NCBI GenBank assembly: GCA_013398955.1
Contig: VWPU01013673.1
Coordinates: 1-64,000, forward strand
DNA length: 64,000 bases
Origin: Callaeas wilsoni
Lineage: Eukaryota > Chordata > Aves > Passeriformes > Callaeidae
Direction: 5' to 3'
Positions 25,048-37,320 of this stretch are shown here, in pieces; positions within the stretch are counted from its first letter, which is position 1, and each line of letters opens with the position of its first letter. Below the pieces are notes generated by a model. The model was not told where the DNA came from and ran no database searches. It saw only the letters and a program-made list of their open reading frames with translations. A program made the position numbers and the translations under genes.

Positions 25048-25168
25048 GTTTCATTGATTTCATTGTGGAACCCACCTTTACTGTGCTGACTGACATGACA
25101 GAGAAAATTGTGACTCCGCTAATTGATGAAGCTTCCCACTCTGGCATATCTGGATTTAGGTGTTCCAG
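25048..25168 (+). CDS. PDE1C: PDE1C exon D: end of catalytic domain (GFIDFIVEPTFTVLTDMTEK)
   Basis: Acceptor TGCTCAG and donor GTGAAT bound a 121-base exon encoding FIDFIVEPTFTVLTDMTEKI, then VTPLIDEASHSGISGFRCS. The first half completes the SQIGF pocket motif and the final catalytic helices (FIVEPTF). The second half leaves the globular domain and enters the tail. The last Ser codon AG|T is completed by exon E, giving the SSLNSIS join seen in PDE1C. Another in-frame reading runs into TAA just after the donor, so splicing here is required. Confidence 0.95.
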
Positions 25169-26354
25169 GTGAATAACTTTGCACCCTCTCCCTTCACTCT
25201 GTATGAGATGCCATTGCAATCAACTGCCCTGGTTTCCCCTCCCCTACAGTGTATGTCTTTCTTGTGGCTTAAAGACCATTGCATTGTCAACACTGCAGCT
25301 CACCTCGTGAGGTGACTTTGTGCATGGAAAGTCCAGCCTGGAGGAAGTCCAAGAGGGAGGAGGGTGGCATCAGCCTGAGTCATACCTTCTAAGGCAAGGA
25401 CCTCTAATGGTTGTAGCCATGCAATCAGATACACTCAAATACACTCTCGGTACTCTCTTAGTCACTATTGTCAGAGACAAGGTAACGAGAGTAATTGGGA
25501 GGCACTTGTTTCTTCGTGTCCAGAAGTATAAATGGGATTGAAATACAAATGATGGCTGGAAAGAACAAGCACACTTCTGTGACAGTATTTAGGGTTATGC
25601 AAATGTGTGAAGACCCACCACAATTCACCTGGAGTTTAGGTGTAGGAAGTAATGACCCATTCAACCTGCACTGCTGTTTTAGAGATACTGCTCTTTTAGC
25701 GGTTTAATTGACAAGGCATATCTTGGGATTCAAATGCCATATGGATACTGCTCCCTAGAGTAGGGCTACCAAGTCAGGATTCGGTCTCCCAGGTGACTCC
25801 TTTGCTCGTGGGCAAACAACACTAATATCTTTCTATATCAGTAACCTTGCTGCCTTTATTAAAATGTTCACAATGAAACATCTATCCTCAAAAGTCAACT
25901 GTAGGATCTGTAACAGAAACGAGTGCCTGAGCCTCAGCTGAGGTCACCAAGCCCTTGACAGAAATTGACTCTGTGCCTAATACCTCCCACTGGTGAATTT
26001 TAGGAGACTCCTTTGATATATTTGATTTCTAGAATTGTCTGACTCTCCAGTAATATTTAGGGAGTGGAGACGAACAAAAAAAGTAGTGAAAGCACTTTGC
26101 GTGATTCTTAATGGCTGTGAATGCCAAAAAACAGAGGGGGAAAAGCAGCCCTTTATTTCTAACACTGTTTCAAGTTGTACTCTTTGCTTTAACATGGGTT
26201 GACCTGGGGTGGGACAGAAGGGAAGAATATGGGATTCAAACTTAGTTTTTCCAGGGTGGCTCTGTTATCTGACTTTCAACCATTATTTTTTCTTAGCTGT
26301 ATTTGAGCATATGGGATACTGATTTCTTCTGTGTTTTGTGATATTGTGTCCCAG
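25169..26354 (+). other. PDE1C intron D-E
   Basis: GTGAAT to GTCCCAG. No repeat or RNA gene was recognised; a few short open stretches have no family resemblance. Confidence 0.8.
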
Positions 26355-26530
26355 TCTGAATAGCATTAGTCCTTCCGAAGTTAAAAGATCAAATGTCAAG
26401 AGCACTGGGTCCGAAGGAAGTGACTCACTCAACTGCTCCATCCCCACTGTGGACTTCAAATGTTTTAAAGCTACCTGGACGGAGGTGGTGCAGCAGAACA
26501 GGGAGAAATGGAAAGCGCAAGCCACCAAAG
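26355..26530 (+). CDS. PDE1C: PDE1C exon E: tail segment (SLNSISPSEVKRSN ... ATWTEVV)
   Basis: The exon starts with one base finishing a Ser codon and ends one base into the next codon before donor GTAACA. It encodes a Ser-rich linker (LNSISPSEVKRSNVKSTGSE), a short core CSIPTVDFKCFKATWTEVV, and a basic stretch QQNREKWKAQATK. The FKATWTEVV block is a conserved landmark of the PDE1 C-terminal region, and the surrounding LNSIS and KRS-SEGS pattern is specific to PDE1C rather than PDE1A or PDE1B. SISPSE and SEGSDS are plausible phosphorylation targets, which is inference. Confidence 0.94.
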
Positions 26531-27170
26531 GTAACAGCCAGGCTTCTTAGTGAAAGAATAAAATTCTGTTGACCTCTTCTTCTTCAAGCTCATCTTCAAC
26601 CTAACCATTCTCAAAGTAAACACTGTTAGTTTGAAAGAATCTGCATATTGAGTTCAACAACACACTTTGAATTCAGAAAAATAGGGACATTGTGATTTAT
26701 CTGTGCCTTGTATTCTTGTTATGTGGTGTAAGTATGCATAATGAAGAGGATGCGAACAATGGGAGAAAAAAAATTGAAAGGGAGTTCCCCTAAAGTCAAA
26801 AATCAGACTCAATGGGTGCAAAAATAGTTGGAATGGTATTTGTAGATATAGGTTTATCAATTGCTCATTCTTCAGGTTGAAAGGGGGTGGTAGTTTTAGA
26901 GATTGATGGTAGTTGGGGGATAGTACAGGGGAGAAGGACAGGATATTCTGTATTCACAGTTGATTTCATATTTCTGATGATAACTTGGCAAATTAATTAG
27001 GAACTAAGCTGCAATTGTGTGTGATGTCATCAGTCTGGGAAGGACTGCAAACATTTCAGAAAAATATGAAGACTGTGTTGGTTGAAGGTTGACCAGGGTT
27101 CAATACTGTCGTGAAACTGAAAAAAAATCCCAACCAACATCCCACCACCACTGAAAAAAACCCAGGAAAT

Positions 27171-27234
27171 CAAAGCAAAGCAAAGCAAAGCAAAGCAAAG
27201 CAAAGCAAAGCAAAGCAAAGCAAAGCAAAGCAAA
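27171..27234. repeat. (CAAAG)n pentanucleotide microsatellite
   Basis: Twelve perfect or near-perfect CAAAG units plus a partial one. On the minus strand it reads CTTTG, which creates a spurious open frame. Perfect units suggest the locus is length-polymorphic. Confidence 0.97.
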
Positions 27235-27329
27235 CACCCCTCCGCTCCCCCAATTAAAAACCCCTCAAAAGACTTTGCTTCTAAGATCCCTCTGATACTC
27301 TTCTCATGTTTTCAGCAGTAAAAAGGCCC

Positions 27330-27440
27330 TCAATGCTGTTCTATTCTGTGTCCGGTTTTGGCCACGGCAGTTGAAAAAACATATGAACCAGTTGTAGACA
27401 ATGCAGAGTACAGCAATGAAAATTATGATAACTTGTTTAT
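27330..27440 (+). mobile_element. Possible diverged CR1 body fragment
   Basis: The stretch TTCTATTCTGTGTCCGGTTT, then TGGCCACGGCAGTTGAA and GTACAGCAATGAAAATTATG, resembles the CR1 RT C-terminal coding region (LFCVRFWP-type). Divergence is high and the ends are unclear. Confidence 0.45.
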
Positions 27441-29250
27441 AGCTAAGAAAGTGTATAGCTGAAAGCAGTTTTTTGAAGACTACTGCAGCTGCAAAATAAG
27501 GAAACTATTTTTATTCAAATACCCTGGACCATTAAGAGGAGAAAAAATTGGCAGGTTTTTATATATATTATTACATCTAATAAGTTAGACATTAGCAAAT
27601 CTCTATTATTGGAGTTCTTTTGGAAATACTGAGAACCATCTTTTGAGAATCATTTAGGTATAATTGCCCTTAGCTCAAGGGGGTGGATGATTGCCTAAGG
27701 TGTCCTAGAGCACTTGGGTGATTTAGACCAGATTTGGGAAAAAAAAAAAGGAAGAATGTTTCACTGGTTTGGTTTTTTCCTTCATGAAACTGTGATACAA
27801 TTTATTCTCTGATCTGAATGTTTGTTGCTCAATCCCTTATTTAATGGATTTGTTTTATTTCATATAAATGGAAGGAGTTTGATTTTATGTGGCTGTGACT
27901 TCAGGGATTTGGCATAGTTTTCTGAAGTGCCAGAGCAGATTTTTCCTCTACAACTGAAAGACCTCTTTAAAGGTTCAGGAAATCATATATTATTCAAACT
28001 AAGTTTTCCTTTGTGATTAAAACTTGCTATTAAGGAAAAACACTTTGTAGGCATTTAATGAAAATGAAAACAAAAACATAATTCAAAATCTGTTTATTTC
28101 CCAGGGTCTTTTTAGTTTTTTGCTGGTTTGGTCGGTTTTTTTAAGCAGAGTTTTATGGTGTGTTTTGGGTGACTTTTGTTCGTGGGTTTTTGTTTGGTTG
28201 ATTTTGTTTGTTTGTTTGTTTTATTTAATATCTAACAGTTCCTCATGGACCAAATTAAAGCTAACCAAACAAGCAAAGCATTTAACATGTTCAGTGTCTT
28301 ACAGTATAGGAGTGTTGAGTGAATGAAATTACAATACATGTAACTAGTTTTAAGAATTTAATTTCAACATGTACTATATATTTCCTAAGCATTTACTATA
28401 TAAAAATCCTATGTGCAAGACAGATCTGTGGGGGACTTTTACATAGTTTCTGTACTTCTATGTACATTTAGCAGTACTAGCGTGCATAATTTTTTAATCC
28501 GGAAGGAGTTACACAAACATATGGCCCAGCATACCTTTGTATGGGCTAAGGACCTAAGGAACCATTTTTGAACTCCGGAGCACTTGCACCGGTATCTTTG
28601 CTCAGCTGCTGTTTTCTCTCGACTTGCAGCAAGTTTCTGCATCATCGTCCTTGCCTGTCTTGCAGAAAGACCTGCCACACAGCAGAGGCTTAAATTGCTG
28701 ACCCTCATCAAACTGGTGTCTTGTAGTCAAGATGCATTGCCAATAAAAACAATGCTTATTAAGAGAATACAGAAATATTTACTGTTTGTTGAGAGCAAAT
28801 AGAAACTGGAGATCAGAAAGGAAGGAACCTATTACTGCTGTTTTTGTAGCTAACGCTATTATTAAAGTATTTGTACAATACTGTATTCCCTTTGGTAATG
28901 GCATTGTCCGTATAAGTCTCAGTGATCTGTTTTTTATCCGGAGTATGATAGTTACAGAAAATTTCTCATACTGTGTGGTAAAAGTGATTCTATTATTGAT
29001 TTTTTTTTCACTTAGATGATCATGATTAAAGAGCTACAAACAAAAGAACTGACTGAACAAACACTCTAAAGTGCAAAGCACCATTTAGACATTTTCTGAC
29101 ACTACTTTTGACAAGAGATAATTATCCAATGGTGTTGTAGCAAGCCCAGTTCTCCTGAGACAAAGTTCTGTCCTGTGGTCCAGGTGCAAAATAAAGCTTT
29201 TTTTTTTCAGATCCCCAAATGAGAGAAATCCTTCTGTATGCCATGAGACC

Positions 29251-29363
29251 TTGAGATTAGCTCAATTGGTTAGAGTGTGGACTTAACCTCTGTATGGCCT
29301 ATTCACTTAAGAGTTACACTTTATGTGTCCCTTCCAATTCAGTATATTCTGTGAAATCTGTGA
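29251..29363 (+). mobile_element. tRNA-headed SINE with CR1-like tail (TguSINE1-like)
   Basis: The head TTAGCTCAATTGGTTAGAGT matches the D-arm region of a tRNA (tRNA-Ile type) and has a full A-box match (TAGCTCAATTGG). The tail GTCCCTTCCAATTCAGTATA, then TTCTGTGAAATCTGTGA, is a CR1 3' end. This tRNA plus CR1-tail design is that of TguSINE1, described from zebra finch. The B box is decayed, so it should no longer be transcribed by RNA polymerase III. The element would have been mobilised by CR1 machinery through its shared tail. Confidence 0.72.
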
Positions 29364-29690
29364 GACATCCCTACAGCCTTCAGTAGCTAGAATCTCTTTT
29401 TTTTCTTTTAAGAATTTTGAGGAACCATTTTTTCAAAGGTGAACTTTATATGGTAAAAAAAGGATATGTGCATAATGCACATTTAGGACAACCAGGGGGG
29501 TTATTTTCAGAATATTTTGTTAAATGTCCTCCTATGTTCTTTTTCCATTGTCAAATCAGTTCCTACATTTATCTAAGTAAATTTGTTTGCATGTGAAAAG
29601 CTGAAGTAGATTTACATACATGAGTTGTTCTTGTCAAATTGACTGATAGTTGCTATTTCTTTCCTTGTTTGGCTTCTCTCTTTGCTGAAG

Positions 29691-29888
29691 ATGCAGAAGA
29701 AAAAGCTAAGAAAGAAGCAGAGGAAAATGCTTATCAGGGAAAAGATGAAAAGGAAAGAGATGAACAGGATGGGAAGCCAGGTGAAGATGTCACAGAAGCA
29801 AAGACAGAAAAGAGCAAAGAACCAAATCCTGGGGAAAGCAAAAGCACAGATTCCAGTAAGAATCCTGTAAATGGTACTTGGCAAAGTG
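29691..29888 (+). CDS. PDE1C: PDE1C exon F: Lys/Glu-rich tail exon
   Basis: The exon follows acceptor TTTGCTGAAG and encodes EEKAKKEAEENAYQGKDEKE, then a charged, Pro/Gly/Ser-containing stretch ending KNPVNGTWQSG. It lacks hydrophobic residues and is likely disordered or partly coiled. EEKAKKEAEE and VNGT match the mammalian PDE1C tail as I remember it. Two donors fit the phase: GTACTT at 29874 and GTATGA at 29889. I chose the second because it has the better consensus and keeps the Thr after VNG, which the mammalian protein also has. Reading on without splicing meets a TAA at 29912-29914. Confidence 0.88.
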
Positions 29889-32800
29889 GTATGAGCAAAC
29901 ATGAAGCCTGTTAAGGGAAAAAGGCACTTAGGACAGATAAAAAAATGTGTCCTCATCATATTGTGGGAGAAGGGAAACAGCATGTCCAGAATGGTGCGTT
30001 CTGTCCTTCTACTGAAACATAAATCCAGCCCTAAAACCAGTATCTCACTTTAGTGATGAGGGTACCTGATGTCCTGAAAAAGCATTCCTGGGCCCAGAGT
30101 CTCTTCCTGAACATAGGCACTGTCACCTACATATGGGAATCAGAAGCTAAATTAAATTCCAAGTAGTGTTCTTCTGTAGATAGGGTTTACCATACCTGCT
30201 TGGAAAAAAGGAAAAATTAGTTTTCTCATGGAACTGAAGTAGCCTCTTACGATACACAGCATGGAAAGATTAAATAAATATTCCTGCTTCAATGAACATC
30301 TTCATTGTTTGAGTAACTGACAGAGGAGAAGCCAAAGTTGGCTTATAAACTAATTTTAAAGCAAATTAAAGGCATCTTTTATGTGAGCCTCAGATCAAAA
30401 TATGTTTTGGAACAGAGAATTTTTCTCCTCTCTTTTTTTAGGATTTATTTCATCTGTCCTCCCTTTTCTCAGTTTATTTTTTTTATAAGGACAGTCACTA
30501 GCCTTTATTTTTTGAGTTTTTTTCAACAGAAATTTTATTCCAGTTTTTTTAACTTGCTGCAGAACTGAGTTAAAACAAGAATCCCATTCTGCACCTAAAA
30601 AAAAAAAACGGAAAAAATGTTTGAAAATTCCATTAAACATTAAAAAAACTTACTAAACCAAACAGAAGAGATCTTGTCTCTTGGCCATTTCACTGTCCTT
30701 CTCTGCACAGCTCCTGCTCCATGGAGCCAATATCAAAAAATAGCAGTACAGCCACACGTGACTGGCCACAAACTTGGCTAGTATCATGCAGTCCAAAAGT
30801 AGTGAAAAAACCACTAAGAAGCCTCCTCTTAGAAAAGGACTGAATGAGCATTTAGACTTTGAAAGTCCAGGCTTAAGCAGTGAGTTTAGATGGTAGGAGA
30901 TGCAGAAATTCTGTTTAAAACCTTCCTGATATCATTCTCAGGGTTGTTGGCCTTTCTCAGCAATTCCTTCATAATTAGGGGTTTTTTAGATTGGAAGGAC
31001 TGTGGGAATCAAAGCTGTCATTCTCTCTAATGTATGGGATTTTTCTTTGGATAGTGTTACATGTGTGAATGGGAATGGGCCCCTCAGGAAGACAAAAAGG
31101 TCAGGGACGTATGAAATATGAGTTAGACCGCACCAGACTTCTCTTCTGCAATCTTTTGTTTTGCATTCTTCTAACAGTATGGGGATTAAGTGTGTTCTAG
31201 TGATTTTGCTAGTACCTTTTTCAGCAATCTGTCTCTGCTGCAGGTGTCAAAAGTGCTCTGAAAGGAATTATAATGTTTTCTGAAAATTAGTGTCTTCCTC
31301 AGGAAAAGAAAATCTATTCCTTTTTTTATGGGATAAGGCCTTTATGAGGTACAATCACTGCAGAGTCTCTGGGGACTGATGAAATCTTAACATTCATATC
31401 TCTAGATTTCCCTCAGCTTCCTTTATGCCTATATGTTAATATCTCATCTAATGTATTTGCCTTATTATTCCTCTTATTATTGCCTCTGTAATCCCTTTCA
31501 CAAAAATCATTACAATTATTATTCTGCTCTACTGCTGGCAGTATGACAGGGTAGATATTACATTACTCATAAGTCCCATTTTCATAAAATTCACTGAAAG
31601 TTCAGAAATTGTGTTATCAGGTGAGTTTAAAGTTTCTCTGTCATCCACTGCCCTGTGCTTTCTCTGAGAGATCAAACTATGAAATAGTGCATATATAGAT
31701 GCTCAGCATTTTTTCCTGCACTGTCTTGGGGTGCCTGTATGATACTGTATCCTCTATTGTCTGCTTTATGCCCAGACACGGGTCCTGTAACTTTAAGCTA
31801 GGTCCAGGAGAGCAGGGAAAGCGGGGGAATTCTTTCCGCGATCTGTGTTCAAACACAGGTACTCTTCTGTATTCTCTCAGCTATGTTGTGCAGCACGGAC
31901 AGAGGGAGTACATCTTTGCTTTTAGCTAGCTTCTCTTTGTAAGTTGAGGCAAAAAGTTTCCTGGGACTGTGACTTCTTCTCCTGGGACTGTTCCGATAAG
32001 CTCCCGTCTGAAACACCAAGCCTACGCCGGGGCCCCTGGCGGGGGAGGCTGCAGGAGCTCCGCATGGTGGTTCTGGACCTCAGGAGAAGCCAAGCAGAAC
32101 TCTAAATCCACCAGCTTTCTCCGCAGCGAGAAGGTTTATTATCTATCATTATTCATTCTTCTTCCCGTGCCTGCGTGCACTCTGCTTGTTAAATGAACAG
32201 TTTTTTTCACTTTCCTCCAAGAAATTCCTTTCGAATTAGTGGGGGAGGGACTGCCAAAACCTACCTTTCTTTAGAGGAGACGTTAATTTCAGGATGTTTC
32301 CTCCTAACTTGTCTCAAACCGAGACATGCCACACACTTGGGGTCAAGGAACTTGTTTATGCAATGGTCAAAAAAGCATTGTTAGCTCATCATTACCATCA
32401 GCTGTATCATGGTGGAGGAAATGCAAGAAGACTTTTGTGCTTTGCTGTGTAAATTTTTGTTTCAGTTCCTAAACACTGTGCCCTTTTTTTTTTTTTTTAA
32501 GACCACCTTCATCAAACAGACACCTAAACCTCACTGGATCTGCTCATAACCTCTCTGTACAAAGACCCCGAGTCAGTGGCAGTGTGATCAGCTGAGGAGG
32601 GTGCTGCTTGTCCTGTACCATCTTGCATACTTTTTTTTTTTCACCCACACAGTGAGCTTAGGAAGACAAACACGAAAAGTTTTGAATAAAAACTGAACAG
32701 AACACACTTTGGTTCCATCCTGTTAAATATTTTAGGGTTTGAAAACCACTCCTCTTTTATAACGTGATGAAGCTTAATTGGAGAGAGAGATTCATCCACT

Positions 32801-33943
32801 ACCATCCAAGAATAATAAATATGCTAATGGTTAAGGCACGTTGTGGGAGACCTCATTTCTTTACAATTTTTCTTGTTTGGAGCTGTTCCAAAAATAAATA
32901 TCCACTGCCCATGAGTATTCTGAAGGCAGATCATATCCTCTTTAACACTTAATACCTTTAATCTTGATCCAAAGTCTGGGAAGTAGTTATAGCACCAAAA
33001 ATAGTAATACAAAGGGAACAGGCATCACTGTAATACAGCCTTATGTTCACAAAATTCTGAAGTGAGACTTTTACAGCTTTTTGTGTTGAGGTGTGCATCA
33101 CAAAAGCAAGAAGACCTTTCTTGCTGTTTGGACACTGCAGCTGAAGTAGCTCTATTCTGCTACAGCTTTTCCTTTAAGTTTTTATTTGATCTAGCGTTTG
33201 GTATTCTCATTCCATGAAGGAATGGTCTGATAAGGAATGGTCTGATGTGCTTTGCTGTATGACTAATAGAAGACCGAAAAAAGAGTCACTCTTGGTTGAC
33301 ATTCCTGGCTTCATAAAATACACCCCATCTTAAGCTGCTATTTTCATTCTGCATGAACCATGAACACCTCTGCCAAAGGCCTTGATTTTTTGGTTTGCTA
33401 CATAGACTCTAAAGGCAGTGATCAATGCTAGGATGATTGTTCCCTCATACCAACACAAATGAATCTGTGGATATAGGAATCTGGTAAGAGAAAGTAAGGC
33501 AAAATTATATAGGCCTGTTCAGGGTATCTAAGATGGTTCTTTAAAATAGAAACTTATGATGAAGCCTTGCAGGATCTTATTTCTTTGGAAAGTATAAATG
33601 TTTCAGACTCCTGATTCTGAAATGAAGCTTATGGTCAGGTTTTTAGTGGCCTACATACAATCAGGAATTGTGAGTTTGCATATGAACTTTGAAAGGTTAT
33701 GATAATTAGAAGAAATTTATAAGATTTTAAAGCTTGCTTATCTGTAGGAGTTGGATAATTTTTTTTCTGGTGATTTGTTCTATGAAAATGTGTTAATTCA
33801 GTTCTTCTTGAATTCAGACCTCTCCTCCTAAGGAACAACATCTCCTTTGGGTGTTGCAATTTCATTGAGTTACAAGCATTAAAATGCACTCTGCATTAAA
33901 ATGCTTATAGTGTTTCTTATTACTTCTTATTGCTTCTTTCTAG
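29889..33943 (+). other. PDE1C intron F-G
   Basis: About 4.1 kb. It holds the 605-bp LTR at 31722-32326 and poly-T/A runs near 30590 and 32480. A 14-15-bp direct repeat (AAGGAATGGTCTGAT) sits at about 33218-33246. No exon was seen. Confidence 0.8.
31722..32326 (+). mobile_element. Solo LTR of an avian endogenous retrovirus (TGTCTTGGGG...GAGACA)
   Basis: A 605-bp block begins TGTCTTGGGGTGCC and ends CAAACCGAGACA, with the canonical TG...CA ends and terminal inverted TGTCT/AGACA. It is clearly richer in GC and CpG (for example CTACGCCGGGGCC near 32022) than the intron around it. The sequence is of a type I know as a high-copy LTR in songbird genomes. No internal retroviral genes adjoin it, so it is a solo LTR. 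The flanks are TGCAC on the left and TGCCAC on the right, similar but not an exact target duplication. Orientation follows the TG-first reading and is not independently proven. Confidence 0.8.
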
Positions 33944-34018
33944 GTGAATTAAAGGAAGACAGCAAACTGGACGGAAAAGATAAGTTTTGTGTGGGGGATG
34001 AATCGAAGAAAACAGATG
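33944..34018 (+). CDS. PDE1C: PDE1C exon G: short tail exon (GELKEDSKLDGK ... DESKKTD)
   Basis: A 75-base exon between acceptor TTTCTAG and donor GTAAGG, phase 1 in and 1 out. It encodes ELKEDSKLDGKDKFCVGDES and KKTD. This lines up with the mammalian tail segment that ends SKKTD, where PDE1C splice variants diverge. The following exon H also starts in phase 1, so G to H splicing is in frame (Asp then Ala-Ile-Lys-Pro). Charged, no domain. Confidence 0.85.
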
Positions 34019-34794
34019 GTAAGGACAACATTTTATTGCATTTTTGACACCCATTTTTATATGCAATCTACTTTTTCCCAAACATCTCCTGTTTGTTCTA
34101 AAACAAAAAAAAATTGAGTGGTAACCAGAAACAGACTTAACAGAAACAGTCATTAGATTTGAAAAAAAAATTGAAGCATTCCGAGGGAAAATCATTCCTT
34201 TCACATAATGCCTAGGACCACTTAGTTCCGCTGGCAAGCCTTATCCATCAATTTTTGTGAAGTGCCTGAAAGAAAAATCCTGGATTATTAGAGTTGCTTA
34301 ATAGGAAATGCAGATTTGTGAGAGTCTATCCTTCTGACTTGCTCTGGCCTGTATTTTCCTGTCTGTAAGGACAGGCTGCATTGGACATGAAAAAAATACC
34401 TAAGAAAAATGCTGCACAAGAGTTCCTACTAAGGATGCTATTGAAAAGAGAGGCTGCTGAAACATTTTTGAACTGTAGCAATCCTAAGATATAGGATGGT
34501 TTCATGGGCATCTGGGAATAATTTCAAATGAGTCTGAGCCTATGTAGAGGTCCACAGACATTTTAGCAGCCTCAGAAGTTTGTAAAAATATCTCTAAGTT
34601 CTACAGTGTGTTTACACTTTTGCACCTCCTCACCTGTGCACCACAGGCCTATGAGATAGTATCTGAACTCACATTGCTTCAAAGACAATTGCCAAATTAT
34701 TAAGTAGCAAAATAAATGTGAACAAATTTTCTAGCATTTTCTTTGTGTATATATCAGTGAAATTCACTGAAATGTAACTATTCCTATGGTGCCT

Positions 34795-35358
34795 TGTAGA
34801 GGCTGACCTGGAACAGAGGCTAGCCAGAGTTAAAGGATAAAGGGTAGGTATTTATTGAAAGGCCTTCACAGGGTACACCTTGGGCAGTGCAGGAGTCTCG
34901 CAGAGACTACACCCAAGATGGACGACAGCCACATGTTTTTCAGACAGATGTAAGTTTTGTCCATTTGCATATCAGAGGTTAATTGTCCAATTACAGCTTC
35001 AGATGGTGGAGTGCCATTCTCTCAGTTTGCTCCCCCAACCCACTTTTGTTTTTTGTCACATTTCTTGGGGCCTGAAACAGTAAGGTGTCCTTGATTCTCA
35101 GGCGTAGAGAGGAATTGTTGTGTCTGACAAAAATGGGAAAAGCAGTTGCTAACACTCTATATGGAGTTCAGAGTTATACATGAAAGAATTGCAGGATTAC
35201 AAATATATGAAAATATAAAAGCTAAAATCCTAAGGCATCACCTAAATATAAATAATACAGTGCTTTGTTTTGATGGTAAAAAACATCAAAATTATTTAAA
35301 TTCCTACTGCTCTAGCAAAGTGATAAATAAGAAGAAAATATTATACCTCAGCTAAACA
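34795..35358 (-). mobile_element. Avian ERV LTR, antisense
   Basis: Read on the minus strand, the right-hand part has AATAAATACCTACCC (about 34856-34842) followed by about 50 bases ending CCTCTACA at 34795, which is the layout of polyadenylation signal, R and U5. The rest, including the CACATGTTTTTCAGACAG and TTGTCCAATTACAGCTTCAG parts, matches a passerine LTR type I know. The left (5') end at about 35358 is a guess from a CA/TG boundary. No internal retroviral genes adjoin and no target duplication was found. Confidence 0.65.
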
Positions 35359-37290
35359 TGTAGAAAATTTAATCTAGAAGCATGTATTAATTTCAGACAC
35401 ATAATTATGTGCTTTTTCTTAAGAGGCTCCTTAGTAACAATTGTTTAGAAAAATTCAGTTCTTTTGTTAAGAGATCATGTTACTTATATACTTGAGTTAA
35501 ATGTCTGCAGGAAAAGAGTCTTGAACAAGTACCAATAACAGCTCTTACTGCAATCATGCAGAAACTAAGCACAAATACTCAAATACCATGTGATTCTTCA
35601 GATTTTCATGAGTATGTGCAGTTCCGTATGTAACTATCAAGAATCCAGAAAGATTAACGGGCAGAATGACTGCTCTCCCTACTCTGTTGGATGATGGCTG
35701 AGCAACAGTTGTGCTGGAAGGCTACAGTCCTTGCAGGACCAGGTGAATGCCGAAACACTGGGGCTTTTTTAGGAGGACTCAGGAGCCCCAGCTTAGCCAG
35801 GAGAGTAGACTCATGAATCTCTAACTTTGAGGAAAAGGTTGCATTTGAAGGTCTTCACTCTCAATGTCTTAGAAAGATTAGGGCCACATATTTATATGGG
35901 CTGGAGGACCAAGAAGTGAATGTTTCATACTAACTTGAAGATTGAAGATTGAGGATGTGAATTTGGTTTTTTGCAAGTTGCTTATCTTTGGTGTTATTTG
36001 TATTTGTTGTTATTTTCCTGTAAGAGACAGCTAAGTTCATCTCTTTAGGGAAAAGATCAGTACCATGGGACCAGCTGATTACAGTGAATAAGCAACTCTA
36101 ACCATGCATAAACAATTTGTAAGCTGTTTCTCATTCAGACAGTGTAGAGGCAGATCATAGCTAATTATCTAATTGATAAAAATCAGAAAAAATATTGTGA
36201 ATTATGCGCCTTAGAAAGAAAAACACTAGAAAGGTGCTTCTGCTTTGCCAAATACTGCACAACCTGTTCTGTCCATTACCCACTCCAGAGTAAATCTCCC
36301 TACCAGCCATGTGAGGGGTGTGGAGAAAGGAACATTATCCATGGATAATACACAGCTATTTGCAGACTACTGAAATGTTTACTCAAACATATGCATTCTC
36401 TTGTGTCAATGCATGACCTTTCACACTTCACATGCTGGAAAAAAGACTAAAGAATTAGAAAGACTGAGATTATGGCTATAATGTACTCACCACATGTAAT
36501 TTGCTAATGGGTGAATCTCAGCCTGGACTTTTTTCAGGGTCAAGGATACTTGGGTTTTACAGGCTCTGTTCTGTTCTTGGGTTTTACAACCTCTGTTCAG
36601 TGTGTAGCTGGGGAGTATTTGTATTAAAAAGGCCCATTTGTGTATGGTTAACGTGAGAGCTTCAACTTTCTCACAACTACCCTTTTGCATCAGCTGAAGT
36701 CCTGAACCCAACTGACAACACTCTGTCCTACTGTGCAGGCATCCTGCACCCAGAAAAGAAAGCTGCAGAGTGTATTTTACATAAATCTTTGTAGGATATG
36801 TATCCACCTTGCTTTTTTAGTTATATATGAAGGAAGCTATTGTAATATCTATTTATACGCATACGTACATGCCAAAATAATTCAAATATGTTTGTCCTTC
36901 TACATGGGGAACCTAGTGACTAGAGAGACATAGAATAGCTAACCATTTTGACACAGAGATATTGAAACTATGTGTCTACCCTGTAGTCAGGAGTGTGAAA
37001 TGTAGTTTCTATGTCAGTTACCTTGAAGCTACAAAAAAATACACAAGTGGGCATGCCTCCAGGAACAAGGATCAAGCTCACTGAGAGTGTGAGGAACTAC
37101 GTGTCTAGCCAGACCCTTATATGACTAAGTCTATCCATACCAAAGCCAACTGCAGTACAGCTAGTTTGAGGATGGCAGTTGCAGTCATACCTTGGATTTC
37201 ATACTTAATTACTTCAAAATCCTGTGCAAGTCTCTTGAATATAGACTGGTCTTCTCATATTAATCTGATCTTCATATTATTGTTGCTTTT

Positions 37291-37320
37291 GGTTTGTTTG
37301 TTTGTTTGTTTGTTTGTTTT
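37291..37320. repeat. (GTTT)n microsatellite
   Basis: About seven GTTT units. Ordinary simple repeat; a similar short run occurs at 28195-28222. Confidence 0.9.

Larger units (their letters stand above)
26531..29690 (+). other. PDE1C intron E-F
   Basis: About 3.2 kb. It contains the CAAAG microsatellite (27171-27234), a probable diverged CR1 body fragment (about 27330-27440) and the tRNA-headed SINE (29251-29363). The rest is unassigned AT-rich sequence. Confidence 0.8.

Noticed and set aside
29612..29983. 123-codon minus-strand frame over PDE1C exon F
   Set aside because: Antisense shadow of the A/G-rich Lys/Glu exon; the sense strand matches PDE1C.
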